From positions 682,001-746,000 of the forward strand of contig NZ_BCNV01000005.1 of NCBI RefSeq assembly GCF_001570725.1: a stretch of DNA of 64,000 nt, given 5' to 3'. Positions 17,861-25,325 of this stretch are shown piece by piece. The position numbers were made by a program, and so were the translations under genes. Every line of letters begins with the position of its first letter. Position 1 is the stretch's first letter. This DNA comes from Paenibacillus amylolyticus. GTDB lineage: Bacteria; Bacillota; Bacilli; Paenibacillales; Paenibacillaceae. The notes under the pieces were generated by a model that was given only the letters and a program-made list of their open reading frames with translations, made no database searches and had not been told where the DNA came from.

Positions 17861-18622
17861 ATGAGTCAGACCGGATCAATACCTACCGTTTCGATCTACG
17901 GCATTCCTTTTTCCAAACTGACGATGAAAGAAACGGTGAAGGTTCTCCAGGAAGCTGTGCTGTCCAAGCAGACACCACATCAGGTCATTACAGCCAATCC
18001 CATTATGGTTATGGCCGCATTGGAAAATCCCGCAATTATGGAAGTCATGCAAGCTGCGGAATTGATTGTTCCTGATGGAACAGGTGTCGTATGGGCTGCT
18101 AATTATTGTGGAGATCCTGTAGCTGAGCGCGTGCCGGGATTTGAGCTTTTACATGAATTGCTGCGTGTTGGAGAAAACTATCGATGGGGCGTATATCTGC
18201 TTGGTTCCACCCCTGAGGTGATTCAAGAAACGGCAGTTCGGTTACAACAGCAATATCCGGCGATTCGAATTGTGGGTTATCGCGACGGTTATTTTGGTCC
18301 GGCTGAGGATGAACAGGTTGTTGCTTCCATACGGGAAGCAGCACCTGATCTGTTGTTTGTAGCACGTGGGGCAGACACCCAAGAACCGTGGATTCACCAG
18401 CACAAAGATGCACTACAAGTTCCCGTAACCATGGGCGTTGGCGGCAGCTTTGATGTGATTTCGGGCAAAACCAAACGTGCGCCTGTCCTGTTTCAAAAGT
18501 TAAGACTGGAATGGTTCTATCGCTTGTTGCGTGAACCAAGCAGGGCTGGCCGGATGCTTGCGCTTCCGAAATTCGCTGTTAAGGTGATGCGGGACAAAGA
18601 AAACGTGACGAAAATCCGTTAA
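17861..18622 (+). CDS. tagA: WecG/TagA/CpsF family glycosyltransferase
   Basis: Transfers N-acetylmannosamine from UDP-ManNAc to the undecaprenyl-linked GlcNAc made by TagO, the second step of linkage-unit or secondary wall polymer synthesis, at the inner face of the membrane. The 253 residues include the GT26 signatures ITANPIMVMAALENPAI (Thr 44) and LIVPDGTGVVWAA (Asp 72, the proposed base), and the C-terminal FQKLRLEWFYRLLREPSR that anchors the enzyme to the membrane. AAAGGA at 17845-17850 precedes the ATG. It is in one run with DUF5693 and csaB and lies just before tagO, so a role in the SLH-binding polymer is likely. Confidence 0.92.
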   Translation: MSQTGSIPTVSIYGIPFSKLTMKETVKVLQEAVLSKQTPHQVITANPIMVMAALENPAIMEVMQAAELIVPDGTGVVWAANYCGDPVAERVPGFELLHELLRVGENYRWGVYLLGSTPEVIQETAVRLQQQYPAIRIVGYRDGYFGPAEDEQVVASIREAAPDLLFVARGADTQEPWIHQHKDALQVPVTMGVGGSFDVISGKTKRAPVLFQKLRLEWFYRLLREPSRAGRMLALPKFAVKVMRDKENVTKIR

Positions 18623-18741
18623 AAACAGGTAATTACGAGATAAATGCTTGTTTTTGCTAGAAATTGAGGATGGCTTTTCGGGTGGGATCGGCGTATAATT
18701 CATTCCGGATTACATGTGTGCCACTCCATGAAAACAGAAGC

Positions 18742-18891
18742 GTTACACTTGGCACTACGATTGCAAGGCAACCTTTCGATCGCCGTTATCCCCAGACTTC
18801 TTTTTATCCTTTTTCAAAGGATGAAATCCGGTGATAAATGCGAACGTTACACTTCTCTAGGTTTTCCTTGCACTCTTCGTTATCGTGTAAC
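18742..18891. repeat. Dispersed palindromic element, copy 3 (inverted)
   Basis: Outer arms GTTACAC (18742-18748) and GTGTAAC (18885-18891); inner stem TTATCCCCAGACTTC (18786-18800) with GAAATCCGGTGATAA (18823-18837), 12 of 15 pairs. Read on the minus strand it aligns with copy 2 over nearly its whole length (for example GAAGTGTAACGTTCGC against GAAGTGAAACGTTCGC). It lies between tagA and tagO. Confidence 0.8.
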
Positions 18892-18995
18892 AAGATTTTT
18901 CATCAAAAGTGACTAACAAATATTTTTATATATAAAAAGAGATCAGGGGATTTATAATTTCGTACAGGTATTATAATTGGGGGTCGAATGTTCAA

Positions 18996-20123
18996 ATGGT
19001 AGCGATCTTTATCATTGGATTTATCGTGTCAATGGGACTGGCTCTTGCCCTGACACCGCTTGTCAAAAAGTTCGCAGTCCGCATTGGCGCGATGGATACG
19101 CCGAATGCACGTAAAGTACACACACGGATCATGCCACGTCTAGGTGGTCTGGGGATATTCCTGGCCTTTATTATTACAGTTGCTGCATTGCTTCCGTTTG
19201 TATCGGCATGGTTCACGACTCGGGATATGAGTTTTGTCAGCGCGTTTCTGATTGGTGGAACGATTATCGTACTGATCGGAGCACTTGATGATCGGTTTGA
19301 ACTGTCGGCCAAAGTGAAGTTGCTCGGTCAGATCGTTGCTGCTTCTGTCGTTGTATTCGGATTTAATATCCGCGTAGATTTCGTTAACATTCCTTTTCAG
19401 GATTCCTACTCTTCACTCGAAGCTTGGGTATCCATTCCGTTGACGATCTTGTGGATCGTTGGTGTAACCAATGCGATTAACTTGATTGATGGTCTGGATG
19501 GTCTGGCTGCCGGTGTATCTGGTATTGCAATTGGTACCATTGCCGTGATGTCGTTCCTGATGGGGAACATGATGATCGCCTTGATGTGTCTTGTGCTGCT
19601 GGGTAGCATCATTGGATTCCTGTTCTTCAACTTCCACCCGGCGAAGATCTTCATGGGAGATACCGGGTCACTATTCCTTGGTTTCTCTCTGGCGATGCTG
19701 TCTATGCTCGGATTCAAACAAATTGCTATCGTGTCCTTCATTACCCCGCTGATCATTATCGGTGTGCCGCTCTCGGATACCTTCTTCGCGATTATCCGTC
19801 GTGCGGTACAACGGAAACCGATTTTCGCACCGGACAAAGGTCACCTGCATCACTGCTTGCGTGAACTTGGATTCAGTCACCGTCAGACGGTACTGATCAT
19901 TTATGGAATTGCCGCGTTCTTCGGAGTCCTTGCAATTATCCAATCGTCCGCTGCCATGTTTGAAGCGAACTGGGTAACGTTCGTGGTCATCTGTATCATG
20001 ATGTTCTTCCTCCAGGTGGGGGCAGAAGTCATCGGACTTGTCAGTAAAACGAGAAGACCGGTTATCAACTTCCTGATGCGCATGCGCGTCAAGCTGAATC
20101 CGGAGACTCGTTCGAAATCTTAA
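18996..20123 (+). CDS. tagO: Undecaprenyl-phosphate GlcNAc-1-phosphate transferase TagO
   Basis: Integral membrane enzyme of the MraY/WecA family that moves GlcNAc-1-phosphate from UDP-GlcNAc to undecaprenyl phosphate, the first step of wall teichoic acid and secondary wall polymer synthesis. About 10-11 membrane segments fill the 375 residues. Catalytic motifs are visible in order: GALDDRFELSAKVKL (DDxxE/D), NAINLIDGLDGLAAG, KIFMGDTGSLFLG, and the cytoplasmic DKGHLHHCLRELG (HxHH) that marks the WecA/TagO branch rather than MraY. The ATG at 18996 has GGGGGT at 18979-18984. A terminator follows. Confidence 0.94.
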   Translation: MVAIFIIGFIVSMGLALALTPLVKKFAVRIGAMDTPNARKVHTRIMPRLGGLGIFLAFIITVAALLPFVSAWFTTRDMSFVSAFLIGGTIIVLIGALDDRFELSAKVKLLGQIVAASVVVFGFNIRVDFVNIPFQDSYSSLEAWVSIPLTILWIVGVTNAINLIDGLDGLAAGVSGIAIGTIAVMSFLMGNMMIALMCLVLLGSIIGFLFFNFHPAKIFMGDTGSLFLGFSLAMLSMLGFKQIAIVSFITPLIIIGVPLSDTFFAIIRRAVQRKPIFAPDKGHLHHCLRELGFSHRQTVLIIYGIAAFFGVLAIIQSSAAMFEANWVTFVVICIMMFFLQVGAEVIGLVSKTRRPVINFLMRMRVKLNPETRSKS

Positions 20124-20172
20124 ATAGATAAATGTAATGGTTACAGCTATTCTTGAATATTATTCCAGACCC

Positions 20173-20201
20173 AACCTTATCCCTTGTGGATAAGGTTTTT
20201 T
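20173..20201 (+). terminator. Terminator after tagO
   Basis: Perfect 10-bp stem AACCTTATCC (20173-20182) with GGATAAGGTT (20188-20197), 5-base loop, T-run. Confidence 0.92.
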
Positions 20202-20221
20202 GTTTATTTTGAGGTTTTTAC

Positions 20222-20248
20222 TAAATAATTGGAACCTTTTGCCGATAT
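20222..20248 (+). promoter_or_regulatory. Consensus sigma-D promoter of the first SLH protein
   Basis: TAAA (20222-20225), 15-base spacer, GCCGATAT (20241-20248): every conserved position of the motility sigma factor consensus is matched. It ends 40 bases before the start codon at 20289 and just after the tagO terminator, so it is well placed to be the main promoter. Confidence 0.8.
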
Positions 20249-20288
20249 ATAAAGGTAACTGACTTAAAAAGAGGAGAGATGATACGTA

Positions 20289-23200
20289 ATGCAACGTACG
20301 AAGAAGCCGTTAATCTGGCTGATGATGGTGGCACTGGTTGTATCTCTAATACCAGCTGGCCTTGCACCAGTCGCATCGGCGGCGGGACAGACAAGTTACT
20401 TTACTCCTGATAATGCTGGGAATGTCCAATTGAAAGATACAGTAGGCCTCAAACTGACTGGAACTGGCACAGATGTACTATCGCGTTCAACTGCTTTTGT
20501 GGTAACTGGTAGCGAACAGCCTGTAACTGGTACGTTCACGAATGTTACAGGTTCCACTTTGGGTGCCAACGTTCAACTTATGAATCTTAAAGATGGGACT
20601 TGGGTTCCAGATAGCACACGAGTAGCACCAGCAGTTGTAACAGTTGATCCGGATCGTCCGGATAACCGCTTTAAAGCAACACTAACATTGTTCGCAGGTA
20701 TGAATAAAGTTACGTTCACAGGTTCACAAGGACCAAGTGAAAGATCAGAGAGTTTTTATATTTTGTATGATTCTGTTCCATATATTGAAAAATTGCAAGT
20801 TCTCGGAGGAGCGGACAACCTTGATCTGAATGAAGGATCCCAAGTGGTCGTCGATACAGGCGAAGTAACACTTAGTGGTGTTGCCAAAAACTCATCTAAA
20901 GTTACAGTCTCTCTAAATAATGGCGAGTCTTTGCCAACTGCTTTGCAACCGGATGGACAATTTTATTCTCCGATGATGCGACTGAAGGCTGGTTTAAACG
21001 ATGTGAAGATAACAATTGAGAGTGGGGTGGACAAGAATGTCTACAATTACTCATTGTTATACTATGATGAAGCTAACCCATACTCTAAATTGGATCTGAT
21101 AGAGGGTGTGGCCCCGGGTGCTTTGGCTCAAAGCATGTTATCTACTAGACCGACGTATGGGGGTAATCCTTCAGATGCTAATGTGAAGGTAGAAATGCTT
21201 CTCCCGGACGATGAGACAAATGCTGTACCACAAATTACAATCGACGGAGCAATTAACTCTACAATTATTCCAAGTGTTGTACCGATACCGAGCGTTGGAG
21301 TTAACACACCTTCTTACGCTTTGATTTCTTTCGATATTCCATCGATTACTTTTACCAGCTCCGGAACGCCTGCAGAATTGGATCGTTTGCAGAATCATTC
21401 ACTTACTGTGAGATATGGTAAAAGCACAGCAACTACAAGTATGAATTTTCAGTATTTGGCTAATGAAACAGTTATTACAGACCTGAAGTATCTTAGAGAT
21501 TATAAAGGAACAGGCACGATTCCTGATGGTGTACCTTTAACGGGTGCAAGTGTCAACGCTGCGGATTTTTACATTTTGGTTGAGACAAGCAGAAACCCCA
21601 ATGGTGCAACATTATCAGCTGAGTATCTACCACGAGGAACAAGTGCGATAGATATAAAGTTAATTCAGCAAGTAACGCCAACCAAATATATTTATCAAAT
21701 TAAAGGCTTCAAAAATGGAAACCAGACGGTCCAGTTTAAATTTGATGGATCGGCATCAAGTCGTAATGCAACAATTTCGTTTGCATCCAAAAATTATATT
21801 TTTGTGAGTAATTTATCGGATGGTCAAACATATGATATGAACTCAAAGGCAACAGATGAAATTACAGTTGAAGGTAAATATGTAGATTTTGCGACACTGG
21901 ATAGCAATTTCTTCGTAGCTGAAATTTTTGCTAATGGAGTCAAAGTATATTCTACACATCCCCAGAATCCAGCTGGTACAACAGCACCACAAGAAACACT
22001 TACCCTGAGTAGCGATGGTAGCTTTAAGGCGGTTATTAAAGTAGACGGAGACAAGGGACCACTTTACTTCGGGGAGAACCGTATTGTACTTACAGGTACC
22101 GGTACTGGAGATAAGGGACAGTTAAACGAAGTTTCCAAAGAATTGCGCATTTACATCAATGACAATAATGTGTCTACTATTAAAAACTTACAGCCATCAC
22201 CAAGTAGAGCTCGTTCAACATTTTTGGAACCCTTTAATCCTGACGATCAATGGGTGAAGAATTTATTCAACCTTTCCACCGATTTTACATTTACTGATAA
22301 GAAGTACACTACAAGTCTTAAAAATTTTGATTTGGCTATTCGTGGTGCAGGAGCTACCCGTATGAGTCTGAGTATGGGTACCCAAAATATATTTACACTG
22401 AACATACCAGAAGGGTCTGCTGGAAGCACAACATGGGAAGATCCAGAAATTTCTGCTGAATATGCTTTGAACAATGGCACAGTTATTGTTGATCGTGCGG
22501 GTAGACAACAGGATTTTGTAGTGCGGCTAAGAGATCTGAAGGCAGAAACTCCAGGCACATATATCTATACCCTTGACCTTTATAACAAAACTGGTGCTAA
22601 GACAAGTCAAAAGATTGAAGTGATAAGGGAATCTGCTGGTTATCGCATTATAGCTCCGCAACCCACTTCCGGTAGCCAGATTGTTGTTAACAAAAACTTT
22701 GTTCACTTTGATATCGAAGCTGAGGGAGCAACTTCAGTTGTCATAGACAAAGAGACGGCTAAAAAGCTTCAAGGAACAGAATCTGACCGTTTTGCTCTCG
22801 ACTATGTTGGACTCAAAGCGGACAAAGTAAACAAAATTAAACTTACAATTGATCGTAGTGGTGTAAAAACTACTGATACAATCGAGGTATATTATACGAG
22901 TGCTGCAGGTGTGGATTCACAGTATATGGCACCTAAAGTAGCTAATAAATACTCTGCTTTCAACAAGCAATTAGAGCTGAACTTTCCAAAAGGGACAGTA
23001 ATGGAGAGCACAGATAACAGTGGAATTGCTAAGTTTTACCCGAATAACAAGTTGCTGTTCGGTATTGCGGACCCGAATACAGGAATAGTGGAACGCCGCA
23101 ATGACTATGGAAGTATTGTTGGTTTCAAAACAGAGGATGGAGATCCTAATCCATTAAGCGTCCCGGACGAATACTACAGAAGATTCTCAGCTATAACAGG

Positions 23201-24188
23201 TGATTCTGTAAACTTTAGTCCAATCTCAGAGATTTATTGGATTAGTGGTGGTTTGGGGGAATCTGGAACCAGGGGTACTGATAATTACAAGGAACCAACG
23301 AATGGGGTAGGTCCTTATACTTTGGATTCGTTATATGGTAATCCTTTAACGCCTACTGAACGCAAAATTAAACCTTCAGAGCGTGGTACATTGACATTGA
23401 CATACGATTCAAATGTCGTAGATGACGCTGGTTCGACCATATCTGTCTTCTACTACTCCCCGAGTCGGGAATGGAAACGAATTGGTGGAGAAGTTGATTC
23501 TAAGAAACACACAATTACAGTCCCATTTGATAACTTTGGTTATTACAAAGTCATGAAACTAAGAAGAAGTTACAACGATATCACGAATCATGGATGGGCT
23601 AGAAATATTCTTAATGCATTGTATGCCAAAGGGTTTATGACACCATTACGATTCGAGCAATTCGGAACAGATGATCGAACATCCAGAGGAGAGTTTGCTA
23701 CACTTCTGGTAAAAGGATTGAATCTGCCTATCACTTCGGATAGCAGAAGGACTTTTACGGATGTAGCTCCTGGAACGAGTTCGTTTACATGGGATTATGA
23801 CAGTATTGAAACAGCTGCTAGAGCAGGAATCATTACTGGTTTAACGGATGGTGTATTTGGGCCAGATCGTCCTCTTACACGTGAACAGGCAGCAGTTATG
23901 ATTGCGAGAGCGCTTGAACTTAAACTAGCTACAAATGATAGTAAACTTCAAAGTGCGTTGGCTAAGTCTTTCATTGACTCGGGAAGCATGGAAAACTACG
24001 CCGGACCTTCAGTACAAGCGGTGACTAAAGCTAAAATCATGGAAGGTTCACCAGTCACAGTTACAGGTCAAAGCAAGCCACAATTCGCATTTAATCCCAA
24101 AGGTAATCTGACACGTGCAGAAGCGGGTAAAATTGCAGTTGAATTGCTTAAGAAGAGCACAAAAGTATTCCCTAAAAACTTGAGCTAG
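20289..24188 (+). CDS. Secreted surface protein with three C-terminal SLH domains
   Basis: A 1299-residue exported protein. Residues 1-31 are a signal peptide ending in VASAA. Residues 32-1090 are Thr/Asn/Gly-rich beta-strand repeats resembling stacked Ig-like domains, with no enzyme motif seen. Residues from about 1095 hold three SLH domains (starts near 1095, 1155 and 1226) with the typical GIITGLTDGVFGPDRPLTRE and FNPKGNLTRAEAGKIAVELL patterns. SLH domains bind the pyruvylated wall polymer, so the protein should sit on the cell surface. AGGAGAG precedes the ATG. The promoter is a consensus sigma-D site, suggesting expression with flagella. Function beyond surface display is unknown. Confidence 0.85.
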   Translation: MQRTKKPLIWLMMVALVVSLIPAGLAPVASAAGQTSYFTPDNAGNVQLKDTVGLKLTGTGTDVLSRSTAFVVTGSEQPVTGTFTNVTGSTLGANVQLMNLKDGTWVPDSTRVAPAVVTVDPDRPDNRFKATLTLFAGMNKVTFTGSQGPSERSESFYILYDSVPYIEKLQVLGGADNLDLNEGSQVVVDTGEVTLSGVAKNSSKVTVSLNNGESLPTALQPDGQFYSPMMRLKAGLNDVKITIESGVDKNVYNYSLLYYDEANPYSKLDLIEGVAPGALAQSMLSTRPTYGGNPSDANVKVEMLLPDDETNAVPQITIDGAINSTIIPSVVPIPSVGVNTPSYALISFDIPSITFTSSGTPAELDRLQNHSLTVRYGKSTATTSMNFQYLANETVITDLKYLRDYKGTGTIPDGVPLTGASVNAADFYILVETSRNPNGATLSAEYLPRGTSAIDIKLIQQVTPTKYIYQIKGFKNGNQTVQFKFDGSASSRNATISFASKNYIFVSNLSDGQTYDMNSKATDEITVEGKYVDFATLDSNFFVAEIFANGVKVYSTHPQNPAGTTAPQETLTLSSDGSFKAVIKVDGDKGPLYFGENRIVLTGTGTGDKGQLNEVSKELRIYINDNNVSTIKNLQPSPSRARSTFLEPFNPDDQWVKNLFNLSTDFTFTDKKYTTSLKNFDLAIRGAGATRMSLSMGTQNIFTLNIPEGSAGSTTWEDPEISAEYALNNGTVIVDRAGRQQDFVVRLRDLKAETPGTYIYTLDLYNKTGAKTSQKIEVIRESAGYRIIAPQPTSGSQIVVNKNFVHFDIEAEGATSVVIDKETAKKLQGTESDRFALDYVGLKADKVNKIKLTIDRSGVKTTDTIEVYYTSAAGVDSQYMAPKVANKYSAFNKQLELNFPKGTVMESTDNSGIAKFYPNNKLLFGIADPNTGIVERRNDYGSIVGFKTEDGDPNPLSVPDEYYRRFSAITGDSVNFSPISEIYWISGGLGESGTRGTDNYKEPTNGVGPYTLDSLYGNPLTPTERKIKPSERGTLTLTYDSNVVDDAGSTISVFYYSPSREWKRIGGEVDSKKHTITVPFDNFGYYKVMKLRRSYNDITNHGWARNILNALYAKGFMTPLRFEQFGTDDRTSRGEFATLLVKGLNLPITSDSRRTFTDVAPGTSSFTWDYDSIETAARAGIITGLTDGVFGPDRPLTREQAAVMIARALELKLATNDSKLQSALAKSFIDSGSMENYAGPSVQAVTKAKIMEGSPVTVTGQSKPQFAFNPKGNLTRAEAGKIAVELLKKSTKVFPKNLS

Positions 24189-24218
24189 TTTTGAGATAAA
24201 TCGATGCATTTTTAGGAA

Positions 24219-24256
24219 GGACCTGTCCCTCATACTAAAAGGGGCGGGTTCTTTTT
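24219..24256 (+). terminator. Terminator after the first SLH gene
   Basis: GGACCTGTCCC (24219-24229) pairs with GGGGCGGGTTC (24241-24251) with three G-U pairs, then TTTTT to 24256. Confidence 0.75.
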
Positions 24257-24326
24257 ATGACTATGAAGCAACTGGTATAGAACTCTTTTATAATAGAAGC
24301 AATCTGTTTTTTACCAATAACTATTT

Positions 24327-24355
24327 TTGTAATTTGCTAGAGATTAAGATACAAT
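24327..24355 (+). promoter_or_regulatory. Sigma-A-type promoter of the coiled-coil protein gene
   Basis: TTGTAA (24327-24332), 17-base spacer, TACAAT (24350-24355). Both boxes match in at least four of six positions and the site is 41 bases before the start codon. Confidence 0.55.
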
Positions 24356-24395
24356 AACGGTAAATACACAATGATCTAGAGGGTGAAGTTAGCTA

Positions 24396-24737
24396 ATGAA
24401 ACCGATTTATTCGAGAGCCCAATTGGGTTACATGAAGGCAAAGACACAGTTTGAGAAGCAGGCAGTCATTCTGGAGAAAAAGTTGGAAGATACACGTAAG
24501 ACAGAGGAGATCTCTCAGGAAGTGATGGAAGGACTTGTGAAGTCCACTGGCTTCCATGATGCGTATAATAATCTGGTTCTGGCTGAGAATGAATTGATTG
24601 AATGGTCTCATACCACGATGAAGCACGAGAAGACATACCGGGAGAACAGAAAGCCAATTGACGATATGTATCTGAGATTGAATAGTGATCCGAATATGCG
24701 TGCTCAGATTATTGATTTGGCAATGAAGATTCGTTAA
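24396..24737 (+). CDS. Hypothetical cytoplasmic coiled-coil protein
   Basis: A 113-residue protein I do not recognise. It is highly charged and predicted mostly helical, with heptad-like stretches (FEKQAVILEKKLEDTRKTEE and NELIEWSHTTMKHEKTYREN), no signal peptide, no membrane segment and no cysteines. AGAGGGTGA at 24378-24386 lies 9 bases before the ATG, and the gene has its own promoter and terminator, so it is probably real and transcribed alone. It sits between two SLH genes, but nothing in it suggests secretion; a link to the surface layer is not supported. Confidence 0.75.
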   Translation: MKPIYSRAQLGYMKAKTQFEKQAVILEKKLEDTRKTEEISQEVMEGLVKSTGFHDAYNNLVLAENELIEWSHTTMKHEKTYRENRKPIDDMYLRLNSDPNMRAQIIDLAMKIR

Positions 24738-24754
24738 ATTATAGCAAGTGTTCC

Positions 24755-24790
24755 AAGAAGAGGTGCCCAAGGGGCTCCTCTTCTTTTATT
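24755..24790 (+). terminator. Terminator after the coiled-coil gene
   Basis: AAGAAGAGG (24755-24763) pairs with CCTCTTCTT (24777-24785), with an inner GCCC/GGGC stem, followed by T residues. Confidence 0.9.
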
Positions 24791-25085
24791 TTCAATATTG
24801 TAGAATTTGTCGCTTCATTGTGGAAAATAACGGGTATAAATAAACGTCCAAATCGTTTCTTACGCAAGATGTTCTTGGGAAAATCATGATAATAACTGTT
24901 GGATAAATGTTTTGAACCCATTAAAGACCCGCACTGAATCAATACATAATAAAGTTCAAAACTTTTTTTGAAGAATCCGCAACTTTTTGAAATCTGCTGC
25001 GTTTAAGATGTAGAGTCAAAAACATTGGGGAACTTACCAAGAATGACCTCGTGAAGAATCTTGTCTATTTATTAGAAAAAATTGC

Positions 25086-25114
25086 TTTACGGCACGAGAG
25101 ACCCATTGTATAAT
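25086..25114 (+). promoter_or_regulatory. Promoter of the major S-layer-type gene
   Basis: TATAAT at 25109-25114 matches the -10 consensus exactly; TTTACG at 25086-25091 is a 4/6 -35 with a 17-base spacer. Upstream (24791-25085) is A+T-rich with no gene seen. The start would give a leader of about 205 bases. Confidence 0.6.
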
Positions 25115-25121
25115 ACGTAAG

Positions 25122-25325
25122 GTAGGATTAGGAAACTACTCTATTTACGTATGATTCTATCATTTATTCTTGTTTACAAGTTTCTGTGATATGCTCACAG
25201 ACATCATTTATATTAACTTGCTCATAACTCTGGAAAGGGGGTGCGACAATAGAATGAGGAATACGAGCGACCCTATTAAAGAAAATTCCAATGTTATGAA
25301 CGCCCAAGGAGGAGACAAAAAGGTT
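25122..25325 (+). promoter_or_regulatory. Long 5' leader of the S-layer-type gene with two possible starts
   Basis: Contains a perfect hairpin TCTGTGA / TCACAGA (25183-25201, 5-base loop). Two start sites are in the same frame: ATG 25254 with AAAGGGGGTG at 25234-25243, and ATG 25326 with AAGGAGGAG at 25306-25314. Only the second begins directly with a signal peptide. Confidence 0.5.
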
